Shown here: piece after piece, positions 8,152 to 15,867 of the stretch | How the letters are laid out: each line of letters begins with the position of its first letter | Numbering within the stretch: the first letter of the stretch is position 1 | Assembly (NCBI GenBank): GCA_018381425.1 | Contig: JAGZRY010000001.1 | Span: 1 to 52,899 of the forward strand | Length of the DNA: 52,899 nt | Reading direction: 5' to 3' | Source of the DNA: Haemophilus parainfluenzae | Lineage (GTDB): Bacteria > Pseudomonadota > Gammaproteobacteria > Enterobacterales > Pasteurellaceae | Program-made: the position numbers and the translations under genes | Notes under the pieces: model-generated | Database searches by the model: none | Seen by the model: the letters and a program-made list of their open reading frames with translations, nothing else | Told to the model about the DNA's origin: nothing

Positions 8152-8670
8152 ATGAAAAAAATAATTTTTGTTTTATCTGCCGTCGCTGCTTTAAGTGGTT
8201 GTGCTGAATTAAACTCATTGAATGATGCGGTTGGTAATGTTGCAGGTCAGCTCAGCAGTGTTCTTGGCGGGGGGAATAGTTCCTCTAGTTCTTCCGGTGT
8301 AGCTTACACTCAAAGTTCTCGTTCTCATCGCTATAACGTAGAGGATTCAATTACATCATCTAAAAATATTGACTCTCTTTACGTAAAAATTAAACGTAAT
8401 TTAAAATTCAAAACACGGGAGGAAGCATTAAGTGGACTATCCGGGTATGAGCGTCAACGTTACGAATCGCTTTTAGATGAAGAAGGACATGCTCATGAAG
8501 CGACTCCTGGGGTCTATTATCACATGGCAAATAGCTATGTTGGCGGTCGAAAAATTGACATAACGCTTGCAAAAGAGGATGGCAAGGTTAGAATTTCCTG
8601 GATTGCATCCTCAAATGAATCTGATTTTGCTCAATTTGTTAAATCAGAAGTGATAAAAGCAATTAAATAA
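8152..8670 (+). CDS. Putative lipoprotein, unknown function
   Basis: 172 residues. The N terminus MKKIIFVLSAVAALSGC is a lipoprotein signal with lipobox LSGC, so the mature protein starts at Cys 17 and is probably an outer-membrane lipoprotein. A Ser/Gly-rich linker follows (SSVLGGGNSSSSSSG), then a globular C-terminal domain (about 60-172). I recognise no family. The ATG at 8152 is preferred over an adjoining GTG at 8149 because AAGG at 8139-8142 is better spaced. It lies directly after ssb and before a strong terminator, so it ends this transcription unit. Confidence 0.7.
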   Translation: MKKIIFVLSAVAALSGCAELNSLNDAVGNVAGQLSSVLGGGNSSSSSSGVAYTQSSRSHRYNVEDSITSSKNIDSLYVKIKRNLKFKTREEALSGLSGYERQRYESLLDEEGHAHEATPGVYYHMANSYVGGRKIDITLAKEDGKVRISWIASSNESDFAQFVKSEVIKAIK

Positions 8671-8718
8671 TACGACAACATAAACATAGTGTAGGTAATC
8701 AATACCTCATTCTCCTTT

Positions 8719-8744
8719 GCCCCAACCTTAGTGGGGCTTTTTTT
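8719..8744 (+). terminator. Rho-independent terminator after the lipoprotein gene
   Basis: Stem GCCCC/GGGGC with a 9-base loop, followed by seven T residues. The neighbouring 8745-8885 is AT-rich and I see nothing else in it. Confidence 0.88.
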
Positions 8745-8885
8745 ATTTCAGTTATTTTTAAATTTCGATACCGATAATAATGATTATTTTGTATGATAGA
8801 TAACGAAACAAATTTGTTTTTTGAGATCCATCCAAACTTTTCCTTTTCCTCATATTGTTTAATATCTCAAACGTTTACCCCTTGG

Positions 8886-9443
8886 CTACAAGGGGTATTT
8901 TTCTCCTGTAATTGCAAAAAATAAATTAAGTGGCTCAAAATGAAGTGAAGATAATGGGCTTGCATACTTTGACAGAATTTTAGCTTTCTCTTTATGGTTT
9001 CTAACCAAAATAGGAAACTCCTTTACACCATTTGCAAGCAACCAAAGCGTTCTTGTCATACCATCATTAAGACTACAGCTTATTTCTCCATCTTTAATAT
9101 GAACATTTACATCTGCAAGTGGAACTGGAGAATCCATACTTTTAGCAAATCCGTTTTCAGCATGATGAAACTTATAATCTTTTCTCCATGTTGACTCATC
9201 GCCCGCACATGTATTTTTATCTACCTCATACGGTGATCGCTGCCATAAAGAAAGAAACTTTTGAGCATCTACGATGACAATCATATTCTCTTGATTAGCC
9301 ATATTTTCAATATGCTGTGGATAACGCATATACACGACTTTCTGCTCTCTCGTTTTCATTCTAAAAATAATATATCTATCTCGACCTGAATATCTAAGCG
9401 TATCAACCATCACTCCAATTGATGAAGGGGTCAGTTTTATCAT
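8886..9443 (-). CDS. Possible plasmid fertility-inhibition factor (FiwA-like), uncertain
   Basis: 185 residues on the strand opposite to all neighbours. A strong ribosome-binding site (GAGGAG) precedes the ATG. No signal peptide or membrane segment is visible. The C-terminal half has a pattern (STWRKDYKF, then FAKSMDSPVPLADVNV, then GMTRTLWLLANGV and FPILV) that reminds me of the plasmid fertility inhibition factor family, whose members block conjugation of competing plasmids. This is recalled similarity, not a search result. Its reversed position between ssb and topB suggests a later insertion. If wrong, it is an unassigned soluble protein. Confidence 0.5.
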   Translation of the reverse strand: MIKLTPSSIGVMVDTLRYSGRDRYIIFRMKTREQKVVYMRYPQHIENMANQENMIVIVDAQKFLSLWQRSPYEVDKNTCAGDESTWRKDYKFHHAENGFAKSMDSPVPLADVNVHIKDGEISCSLNDGMTRTLWLLANGVKEFPILVRNHKEKAKILSKYASPLSSLHFEPLNLFFAITGEKYPL

Positions 9444-9533
9444 GATTTACTCCTCAGTTTAAAAAGAATTCCTAATTGTGGTTTATCTTATTACATCGAA
9501 AATATCTCTCAAATATCAATGAGAGAAAACATC

Positions 9534-11579
9534 ATGAAATTATTTTTATGTGAAAAACCATCACAAGGCAATGATATTGCAAAAGTATTAGGTGCGACAA
9601 AGCGTGGTGAGGGTTGTTTATCAACACCTGACGGTCAGCTTACAGTTACCTGGGGAATTGGTCATCTAGTAGAGCAATTTAATCCTGAAGAATATGATCC
9701 TGCCTTTAAAAAGTGGGCATTTGAGACCTTGCCAATTATCCCGGGTAAATGGGGGCTTTCACCTAAAAAAGAAACAAAAAAACAGTTCAATGTCGTCATG
9801 AAACTTATCAAACAAGCTAAACTTGTTGTCATTGCAACCGATATTGATAGAGAGGGCGAAACTATAGCAAGAGAATTGCTGGATTTGGCAGGATTTCGAG
9901 GGCAAATAAAACGCCTTTGGTTGTCTGCACTAGATGATACCAGTATTCGCAAAGCCTTGGGCGCACTTAAAAATAATGAGGAGACACTACCTCTTTACTA
10001 TGCGGGACTTGCACGTAGTCGAGCTGATTGGCTTATTGGTATGAATTTCTCTCGTCTCTATACCTTATTAGCGCAACAACAAGGGTATCAAGGGAAACCT
10101 TTAAGTGTTGGTCGGGTACAAACTCCAACATTAAGCCTGGTTGTTAATCGTGACCGTGAGATAAAAAACTTCATTCCTAAGCAACATTTTGCTTTGCAAG
10201 TAATGCTTTCTGATGGAAATCAGCATTTTGCTACGCAATACGTTATTCCGGAGCAATATTGCGATCCTGATGGACTTTGTTTGTCTGCCCAAGTTATACA
10301 AGCAGCAAATCAGCAAATTCGTCAATTGGGCCAAGCGAAAGTGGAATCGGTTGAAACTAAACGTGAAAGACAAAATGCCCCACTTTGCTTTGCATTAAGT
10401 GACTTACAATCAGAAGCTAACCGCCTTTATGGACTGGGTGCGCAAAGAGTATTGGATATAGCTCAATCACTTTATGAGACTCACAAAGCGACAACCTATC
10501 CTAGAACAGATTGTGGTTATTTACCGGAGTCTCAGTTTGCAGAAGCGCCTCAAATTATCCAATGTTTGTTGCAATCCGATAATCGATTACAACCCCTTGC
10601 AGGTATGCTAAACCTTAATCAAAAATCACGAGTTTGGAATGATAAAAAAATTACTGCTCACCATGGCATTATTCCGACAATGATTAAAGCTGATATTAGC
10701 AAAATGTCTGATGAAGAATTAAAGCTCTATGATCTCATACGTCGTCGTTATTTAGCTCAATTCTTACCTGTTTCTGAAACAGATAAGACACAAATTATTT
10801 TGAAGTGCGGTCAACATATATTAAGTGCACGTGGAAATGTGCTTATTGCTCCAGGTTGGAAAATTCTATTTGGCAAATCACTTGATGAAGATGATGACGC
10901 ACCTCAAGCCTTGCCGACGTTAAAGCAAGGACAAATCTGTCAGATTTCAGATTCAGAAATAAAAACCTTACAAACATCACCACCTAATCACTTCACGGAA
11001 GGCACATTACTCACCGCAATGAAAAATGCAGCTCGCTTTGTAACTGATGAGCGTTTAAAACAACGCTTACGAGAAACTGAAGGGCTTGGTACAGAAGCCA
11101 CTCGGGCGGGAACGATTCAAGGTTTGATTGATAAAGGTTTCTTGAAAAAGAAAGGTAAATCACTATTAGCGACAGATGAAGCAATGACGCTAATTGATAA
11201 TTTACCTCAGATGTTAAAAGATCCTGGTTTAACCGCACTTTGGGAGCAAGCGCTCAATCAAATTGCTGAAAGAACGCTTTCGCTAGACGTGTTTATGCAA
11301 AAACAAGAAGTCTTTGTGCGGCATTTGATGGCTGATTGCCTTAAAAAGGGAATGAGTTTGGGGAATATTGAAATTCGTAAATGCCCTAAGTGCGGTGCAC
11401 CAATGATTAAAAGAAATGGTAAAAATGGGGCTTTTTTTGGGTGTTCTGCTTATCCAAATTGCCAACATATTGAAAATATTGATAGCAAGAAGAATACGAA
11501 AAGTACAAAAAATTTAAAGAAAAAGTCGAGTAAAAGTGTGAGTGAGCAAATTTCATCTTTACGAAGCTTATTGAACTAG
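9534..11579 (+). CDS. topB: DNA topoisomerase III
   Basis: 681 residues, type IA topoisomerase. The Toprim domain is N-terminal (KLFLCEKPSQGNDIAKVLG, then VIATDIDREGE with the acidic triad). The catalytic tyrosine is in ATTYPRTDCGYLP near residue 322. A C-terminal zinc ribbon has CPKCGAPM and FFGCSAYPNC (about 620-650), then a lysine-rich tail. It removes single-strand links and is thought to help ICE replication or transfer. I chose the ATG at 9534, which gives the family's usual start MKLFLCEKPSQ; an ATG at 9519 would add five residues. A 7-bp hairpin TCTCTCA/TGAGAGA overlaps the start region. Two uptake signals lie inside the gene. Confidence 0.93.
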   Translation: MKLFLCEKPSQGNDIAKVLGATKRGEGCLSTPDGQLTVTWGIGHLVEQFNPEEYDPAFKKWAFETLPIIPGKWGLSPKKETKKQFNVVMKLIKQAKLVVIATDIDREGETIARELLDLAGFRGQIKRLWLSALDDTSIRKALGALKNNEETLPLYYAGLARSRADWLIGMNFSRLYTLLAQQQGYQGKPLSVGRVQTPTLSLVVNRDREIKNFIPKQHFALQVMLSDGNQHFATQYVIPEQYCDPDGLCLSAQVIQAANQQIRQLGQAKVESVETKRERQNAPLCFALSDLQSEANRLYGLGAQRVLDIAQSLYETHKATTYPRTDCGYLPESQFAEAPQIIQCLLQSDNRLQPLAGMLNLNQKSRVWNDKKITAHHGIIPTMIKADISKMSDEELKLYDLIRRRYLAQFLPVSETDKTQIILKCGQHILSARGNVLIAPGWKILFGKSLDEDDDAPQALPTLKQGQICQISDSEIKTLQTSPPNHFTEGTLLTAMKNAARFVTDERLKQRLRETEGLGTEATRAGTIQGLIDKGFLKKKGKSLLATDEAMTLIDNLPQMLKDPGLTALWEQALNQIAERTLSLDVFMQKQEVFVRHLMADCLKKGMSLGNIEIRKCPKCGAPMIKRNGKNGAFFGCSAYPNCQHIENIDSKKNTKSTKNLKKKSSKSVSEQISSLRSLLN

Positions 11580-11620
11580 GATTTAAGCGCCTGTGAATGG
11601 CGAGCCCTCAAAAATAGTGC

Positions 11621-11626
11621 TATACT
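11621..11626 (+). promoter_or_regulatory. Likely -10 box TATACT for the long non-coding RNA
   Basis: TATACT lies 42 bases after topB and ahead of the structured region. The -35 region is poor (no clear TTGACA near 11598-11604). The call rests on the -10 match and on the terminator at 12079-12114. Confidence 0.4.
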
Positions 11627-11632
11627 AAAGCC

Positions 11633-12114
11633 TTCGTAAGACCGTTCGTGAATTGTCGGTTATCAATTCACACTAGCCAAAAATGATTCCAGCACGCTGA
11701 AAGGAATTTCTCACATTGATTAACGCTCCTTGTGAGGTGTGCCACCTAGTTAATCAGAGTAATGATGGAGTAACGCCCCAATTTACTCTCGACTTTTCAA
11801 ATCGCTGGCCATTGCGGATTTTTAAAGTGTATTGCAAAGTGCATTTTGAAAATTCGCAATGGCTTGCTACTTTGTCCTTACCGGAGCCCACCGGTGAAAC
11901 AATGGGTGCCCTTTGTGTCAATTTGATGCCACAGATATAACCGATTGATGGCCACAAAGTAATCGGATAAGGCGAGCCGTAAAAATCCGTATATGGTAAC
12001 GAACGTATCAGTATTTTTATGAATCAAATTAGTTTGGCCTACTTAATTTTTATTTAATCAATCTATAGTCAAAACTATAAGGTCATTCAGGAAACTGGGT
12101 GACCTTTTCTTTTG
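11633..12114 (+). ncRNA. Candidate structured RNA of about 480 nt (copy a of the repeated domain plus extra domains)
   Basis: This 884-base gap between topB and the DUF3577 gene has no credible coding frame. It holds a promoter-like -10, the repeated RNA domain (TAGCCAAAA at 11674; stems GTGAATTG/CAATTCAC and GCACGC/GTGTGC around CTGAAAGGA; TGCCACC), then more stems: GAGTAA/TTACTC and a 15-bp pairing between GCCATTGCGGATTTT (11807-11821) and AAAATTCGCAATGGC (11848-11862). It ends in an intrinsic terminator (stem AAGGTCA/TGACCTT, 12079-12106, then TTTTCTTTT). The RNA ends are inferred. Confidence 0.6.
12079..12114 (+). terminator. Intrinsic terminator of the non-coding RNA
   Basis: Stem AAGGTCA/TGACCTT with an inner CAG-GAAA-CTG hairpin, followed by TTTTCTTTT. 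It separates the non-coding RNA from the next leader. Confidence 0.75.
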
Positions 12115-12192
12115 ACTAAAATATCTCCAAATAGAATTTTTAATTTTTTATACATTTACAGTTTGCTTTAGATTTTAATAACAACAGTTTTT

Positions 12193-12338
12193 AAGGTGCT
12201 GTGAAAACAGCCTTTAAGAAGTTGCACGATTCTTGAGAAGCAACGCCTTGCCTTAGTGCAAGTAGAATCATAGCCAAAATTTTTTCCAGCACACTGAAAG
12301 GAGAATCTACGAATAATTCGTAGGTGTGCCACCTTAAA
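12193..12338 (+). ncRNA. Repeated structured leader RNA, copy b (heads the DUF3577 operon)
   Basis: About 80% identical to 36568-36708. Order of parts: hairpin GCTGT-gaaa-ACAGC; stem GATTCT/AGAATC around GCAACGCCTTGCCTTAGTG; TAGCCAAAA; stem GCACAC/GTGTGC enclosing CTGAAAGGA and an inner hairpin CTACGAA/TTCGTAG; then TGCCACCTTAAA. The outer stem is GCATTC/GAATGC in the other copy, a paired change. No gene lies within it. A weak promoter (TTTACA near 12155, TAATAA) precedes it. Confidence 0.75.
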
Positions 12339-12388
12339 CTACCCTTAACCTAAAATAAGATTACTTATTCTAGTTTAATCACAATTTA

Positions 12389-12462
12389 ACCCTTGGCGGG
12401 AAACATTTTTCCCGTGTTGGGTAAGGATGTTTCTCCGCTTTTTTACTACTTAGGAGAAACAT
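12389..12462 (+). promoter_or_regulatory. Three-part leader L1 (DUF3577 gene)
   Basis: Hairpin ACCC[..CGGGAAA..TTTCCCG..]GGGT (12389-12422) carries the mimic GGGAAACAT. The anti-strand ATGTTTCTCC (12427-12436) is a perfect 10-base complement of the ribosome-binding site GGAGAAACAT (12453-12462) and also pairs with the mimic. A CTTTTTT run follows the anti-strand. Confidence 0.75.
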
Positions 12463-12463
12463 T

Positions 12464-12892
12464 ATGTCTAACCAAAACGCAAAACCAACTTACTTCAATC
12501 TTCATACTTCTGGCATTGGTTATTTAAGCGATATTCGCGAAATCAAGCCGAAAAAAGGAGATGCATTTTGGGCTTGTCGAATTGCTGCATTGACTGGCTC
12601 TTCCGACGATCCTGAATATCGTTTTTTCGATATGAATGTGACCGGTGAAGAAACCACTAACTTGATTAAACGCTGTCAAGAAGCTGTTGAAGCTAAGAAA
12701 AAAGTCTTAGTTTCTTTTGTAATGAGTGATTTGTGGTATGACACATTCACTTATTCAAAAGACAGTGAATATCACAAAAAAGGTGATACTGGCGTGTCGA
12801 TTAAAGGACGACTCTACCGTATTAACTTTATTAAAGTTGATGGTGAGTTGAAATATCAAGCAAAACGCCAAGATGAGCAAGGGAATGACTAA
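12464..12892 (+). CDS. DUF3577 / STY4534-family ICE replication-associated protein
   Basis: A 142-residue soluble protein that I assign to the STY4534 / DUF3577 family of ICE proteins, with an OB-fold-like pattern (YFNLHTSGIGYLSDIREI, then GDAFWACRIAALTG, then VSIKGRLYRINFIKV). Members are linked by context to ICE replication and single-stranded DNA. It is the first gene behind structured RNA copy b and leader L1, so its translation is probably controlled by that leader. A terminator follows 14 bases after the stop. The strong leader and high-quality ribosome-binding site suggest high expression when switched on. Confidence 0.78.
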   Translation: MSNQNAKPTYFNLHTSGIGYLSDIREIKPKKGDAFWACRIAALTGSSDDPEYRFFDMNVTGEETTNLIKRCQEAVEAKKKVLVSFVMSDLWYDTFTYSKDSEYHKKGDTGVSIKGRLYRINFIKVDGELKYQAKRQDEQGND

Positions 12893-12906
12893 CCTATAAA
12901 CTGATG

Positions 12907-12940
12907 AAAGCCAACAACAAGATTTGTTGGCTTTTTCTTT
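12907..12940 (+). terminator. Intrinsic terminator after the DUF3577 gene
   Basis: Stem AAGCCAACAA/TTGTTGGCTT (12908-12917, 12924-12933) followed by TTTCTTT. Genes downstream must be reached by read-through or antitermination, since no new promoter is evident. Confidence 0.82.
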
Positions 12941-13005
12941 ACCCTGAAGGGGAAACTCCCCTTATGGGTGGTTTCTCCTTTTTTATTTCTATTTGAGGAG
13001 AAACC
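12941..13005 (+). promoter_or_regulatory. Three-part leader L2 (DUF3560 gene)
   Basis: Hairpin ACCC[GGGGA-aac-TCCCC]GGGT (12941-12969) holds the mimic GGGGAAAC. The anti-strand GGTTTCTCC (12970-12978), followed by TTTTTT, is a perfect 9-base complement of the ribosome-binding site GGAGAAACC (12997-13005). Confidence 0.78.
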
Positions 13006-13006
13006 T

Positions 13007-13648
13007 ATGAATACTTACGCTAAATTGTGCCCTAATGTTTTTGTTGCTAAATGTCCTGATACTCACCAAAAAGGTGACGTTATCATCTTAACCAGTAAAT
13101 ACGGTAAAGAGACAGAAGTGGAGATTCATAATCTCGTAAAAACCTCTGAGGATGCGTATTTTTATTCCTTCACCCGGTGTGATGGAGTGAATAGTCAAGT
13201 TCGTGCAGAACAAAAAGCTGAGCGTTATCAAAACGCAGCTAATAATGCATTAAAACGCAGTGAACAATATTGTGAAGCTGCTAATGAAGGTCGTGAATTT
13301 CTTCGTTTGGGGGAACCGATTAAAATCGGTCATCATAGCGAAAAACGTCATAGAGCCTTGATTGAACGTAATGCAAGACGCATGGATAAGTCTATTGAAG
13401 AAATGCGTAAAGCAGAAAATTATGACGGTAAAATCGCTTATTGGGAACAGATGGCTGGGAAAATTGATTTATCCATGCCGGAAAGTCTTGAGTTCTTTAA
13501 ATTTGAATTGGAAAAAGCCAAAGAAAAACACCAAGAGCTTAAAGATAAACCTGAATTGCGAACATATGCTTTTTCTCTCACTTATGCTAAAAAAGCAGTC
13601 AATGAGCTTGAGAAAAAAGTAAAATTAGCCGAATTACTTTGGGCGTAA
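13007..13648 (+). CDS. DUF3560-family protein
   Basis: 213 residues, assigned to DUF3560 (common in plasmids and ICEs; function not established). The centre has RAEQKAERYQNAANNALKRS and PIKIGHHSEKRHRALIERN, which are characteristic; the C-terminal half is helical and charged and could form a coiled coil. I chose the ATG at 13007 because it sits two bases after the ribosome-binding site of leader L2; an in-frame ATG at 12968 lies inside the leader hairpin and is not credible. It belongs to the structured-RNA operon and is followed by leader L3. Confidence 0.82.
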   Translation: MNTYAKLCPNVFVAKCPDTHQKGDVIILTSKYGKETEVEIHNLVKTSEDAYFYSFTRCDGVNSQVRAEQKAERYQNAANNALKRSEQYCEAANEGREFLRLGEPIKIGHHSEKRHRALIERNARRMDKSIEEMRKAENYDGKIAYWEQMAGKIDLSMPESLEFFKFELEKAKEKHQELKDKPELRTYAFSLTYAKKAVNELEKKVKLAELLWA

Positions 13649-13731
13649 ATGCAAGTCAGACTTTTTAAATAAAGTGGACTCTATTAAAACTATGTACCAT
13701 TAAAGTGTGTGTTAATTTGACCGCACTTTCA

Positions 13732-13785
13732 CCCATAGGGGATATATCCCTTATGGGCGATATTCCCTATTTTAGAAGGAATATC
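13732..13785 (+). promoter_or_regulatory. Three-part leader L3 (RadC-like gene)
   Basis: Hairpin CCCAT[GGGATATATCCC]ATGGG (13732-13757) with mimic GGGATAT. The anti-strand GATATTCC (13759-13766) is a perfect complement of the ribosome-binding site GGAATATC (13778-13785). An uptake signal sequence (13720-13728) lies just upstream. Confidence 0.72.
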
Positions 13786-13787
13786 AA

Positions 13788-14258
13788 ATGTTTAAATTAA
13801 ACGAGCAACAACAAGCTATTTTAGAACAGGCACAGGTTATTTTAACTAAAGTGATGGAAGAAAAGCCCTTTTACCAAGGTGCGCAGGAATTTACTGCTCC
13901 ATCAATAGCTAAACTCTATTTTCAAACCATTATAGGTAATGAAGAAAGAGAAAATTTCGTGGTACTTTTCTTGGATAGAATCCACAGATTGATTAAATCT
14001 GAGGTGATGTTTCAAGGATCTGTTTCAGAAATTTCTGTGTCGATTCGGGAGATTATTCGACAGGCATTAAAGCTAAATGCATCAGCAATTATCATTGGAC
14101 ACAATCATCCAACTGGAAATGTTGAGCCTAGTGATGCTGATAAATATATAACCAAGAGATTAAAGGAAGCTTGTGAATTAATGGAAATTAAATTACTTGA
14201 TCACTTTATCGTTTCTGGTTCTGCGTCTTTTTGCTTTACTGATAATCATCTTATTTAG
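13788..14258 (+). CDS. radC: RadC-like JAB-domain protein
   Basis: 156 residues covering only the JAB/MPN metallopeptidase-like domain of RadC; the N-terminal helix-hairpin-helix part of chromosomal RadC is missing. The metal motif is intact: IIGHNHPTGNVEPSDAD (H-x-H-P with the later S and D), with an upstream glutamate candidate. Such short RadC genes are frequent on ICEs and plasmids, where they are grouped with antirestriction functions; the true activity is not known. It sits third in the structured-RNA operon behind leader L3. Confidence 0.88.
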   Translation: MFKLNEQQQAILEQAQVILTKVMEEKPFYQGAQEFTAPSIAKLYFQTIIGNEERENFVVLFLDRIHRLIKSEVMFQGSVSEISVSIREIIRQALKLNASAIIIGHNHPTGNVEPSDADKYITKRLKEACELMEIKLLDHFIVSGSASFCFTDNHLI

Positions 14259-14270
14259 CTAACAACCTTT

Positions 14271-14349
14271 CACCCATTGGGGGATAACACCCTCAATGGC
14301 AGTGTTATCCCCTTTACTTTTTACATTTTAAAAATTTAGGAGAAACACT
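14271..14349 (+). promoter_or_regulatory. Three-part leader L4
   Basis: Hairpin CCATTG[GGGG..CCC]CAATGG (14274-14299) with mimic GGGGATAACAC (14280-14290). The anti-strand AGTGTTATCCCC (14301-14312) is an 11-base perfect complement of the mimic and pairs partly with the ribosome-binding site GGAGAAACACT (14339-14349). T-rich sequence follows the anti-strand. Confidence 0.75.
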
Positions 14350-14350
14350 T

Positions 14351-14947
14351 ATGTGTAAGGAAAATCGTATTTTAGAACTTGGAAAAATCTTCGTCTCTCG
14401 TCGTATCTTAGCGGAATTAACTACCGAAAAGATCAATGAGGTCATCTCGTGGCATCAAAATGGCTGCATTATCATGCTGGGGAATAAAGATTGGATTGAA
14501 AAACCGCCACATCCGCTTTCAGAAATTGTTATGAATTTCTATCAAGCAGATAATGGTAAAGACACCATTCAACTCTCTACTTCAGTAGATGATGACGGGA
14601 ATCGAACAACTAAGATTTCTTTTTCTGATGAAAGTGAAGATGAGCAAAGAGGACACTTTGATTGGGATATATATCAATCAAAAAGAACACCACTTAAGTT
14701 AGGGGATGTTTCGTGTACTATCTGCGCTAAACAGTTATTGGGAATGCCAACCATTCATCGCTTAATTGAAAAACAATTAGGTTATGATTGGGGTGCTACC
14801 AGCGTTGAAGATTGGATTGAAAACGATCATGCCGTAGAGAAGGATAAACGCATTGTGAGCCAGCATTTTGTTGATGGAGAAAGTGTTTTTATCATCACTG
14901 AAGCAGATCGTAGTTCTACAACGATTATGCTCGGATATGAATATTAA
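14351..14947 (+). CDS. Hypothetical protein of the leader-RNA operon
   Basis: A 198-residue acidic soluble protein that I do not recognise. The start RILELGKIFVSRRILAELT and the segment VISWHQNGC resemble short plasmid-borne proteins of unknown function. The middle is rich in Asp, Glu and Ser (DDDGNRTTKISFSDESEDE), which could be a negatively charged surface as in DNA-mimic proteins, but this is a guess. The C-terminal part has VSQHFVDGESVFIITEADRSSTTIMLGYEY. It is the last gene behind structured RNA copy b and has a strong terminator after it. Confidence 0.7.
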   Translation: MCKENRILELGKIFVSRRILAELTTEKINEVISWHQNGCIIMLGNKDWIEKPPHPLSEIVMNFYQADNGKDTIQLSTSVDDDGNRTTKISFSDESEDEQRGHFDWDIYQSKRTPLKLGDVSCTICAKQLLGMPTIHRLIEKQLGYDWGATSVEDWIENDHAVEKDKRIVSQHFVDGESVFIITEADRSSTTIMLGYEY

Positions 14948-14960
14948 TCTATTTACCTTG

Positions 14961-15000
14961 AAAGCCTATCTACATAAAGTAGATAGGCTTTTCCTTTTTA
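14961..15000 (+). terminator. Intrinsic terminator ending the first leader-RNA operon
   Basis: A 13-bp stem AAAGCCTATCTAC/GTAGATAGGCTTT with a 5-base loop and a T-rich tail (TTTTCCTTTTT). Confidence 0.9.
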
Positions 15001-15004
15001 GGGT

Positions 15005-15769
15005 ATGATAAATAAAACTCTTTTTAATAGTATAACGATGCCTTATTTAACCTCTTCTCAAACTGAATGCCTAAAATGGTTAGCACTCATTACAATGATT
15101 ATCGATCATATTGGTGTAGCCTTTTCAAATGCTTACCCTGCTCTATCCTGGTGCCGGGTGATTGGTCGATTTTCCTACGTGGCGTTTGGATTTATCATCG
15201 CGCTTAATTTATCTCGAGATAACGTGAACTTTAAAAGTTATTTCACTTGGATGATAGCAACCGCATTTTTATCTGAAATCAGTTTTACGCTTTTCGAGCC
15301 TAATTATGACCGTTTAAATGTCCTATTTCAGTTTTTGTCTGTAATCGGGGTAATATGGGTATATAAAAACCGTCAAGACTTAAATAGCTGGGTCATGTTT
15401 TTTGGATTGGGCTTTTTTATTATTCTTTCCGCACTCTCTGATTATGGTTTACCTGGGCTTTTATATTGCATTGGTTGTTACCTATTTTTGCAAACAAAAG
15501 ATACTCAATTTCGTCTTATTACGATGCTAACCTGTGTATTGCTCGCACTTTTCGTCAATCACAGTTTTATTGATAATTTCGGGGAAACTATTGTTGAAAC
15601 AATCAGTGTTGTAACTGTTGTGGTCGGTACAATGATATTTATTCTTCACCCTAAAGGCCTTCGTCAATGTAATATCTCAATCTCTCGCATGCCTAAGCTT
15701 TTCTTTTATCTTTTTTACCCGGTGCACTTAACAATTATTGTTGGCGTTAAATATATTTTTCTCAGCTAA
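15005..15769 (+). CDS. traX: TraX-family membrane acyltransferase
   Basis: 254 residues with about eight hydrophobic segments. The signature WLALITMIIDHIGVAF near residue 30 and the following GRFSYVAFGFIIALNL are typical of TraX, which N-acetylates pilin in the F system. It is therefore placed in the inner membrane, and its position just before the transfer genes fits a role in maturing the pilus subunit. The ATG at 15005 has AGGG three bases ahead, which is tight; an internal ATG at 15038 is an alternative that would remove 11 residues. Confidence 0.85.
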   Translation: MINKTLFNSITMPYLTSSQTECLKWLALITMIIDHIGVAFSNAYPALSWCRVIGRFSYVAFGFIIALNLSRDNVNFKSYFTWMIATAFLSEISFTLFEPNYDRLNVLFQFLSVIGVIWVYKNRQDLNSWVMFFGLGFFIILSALSDYGLPGLLYCIGCYLFLQTKDTQFRLITMLTCVLLALFVNHSFIDNFGETIVETISVVTVVVGTMIFILHPKGLRQCNISISRMPKLFFYLFYPVHLTIIVGVKYIFLS

Positions 15770-15867
15770 TTTTTCTATCTTTACTTCAAGAAGAATAAAT
15801 TATTCAAATTCAGGTGAGAGTTATCCATATTAAGGCATTATTTAAATACCTTAATTGGAGCCTCATC

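Noticed and set aside
11716..11957. Short open frames on both strands in the non-coding RNA region
   Set aside because: No start signals, and both are explained by stems of the structured RNA.
11633..12114. RNase P, tmRNA, SRP or 6S RNA
   Set aside because: None of their signature sequences is present, and a mobile element would not be expected to carry them.
12968..13006. Upstream start of the DUF3560 protein
   Set aside because: The extra 13 residues would be translated from inside the leader hairpin and the anti-strand; the ATG at 13007 has the matching ribosome-binding site.
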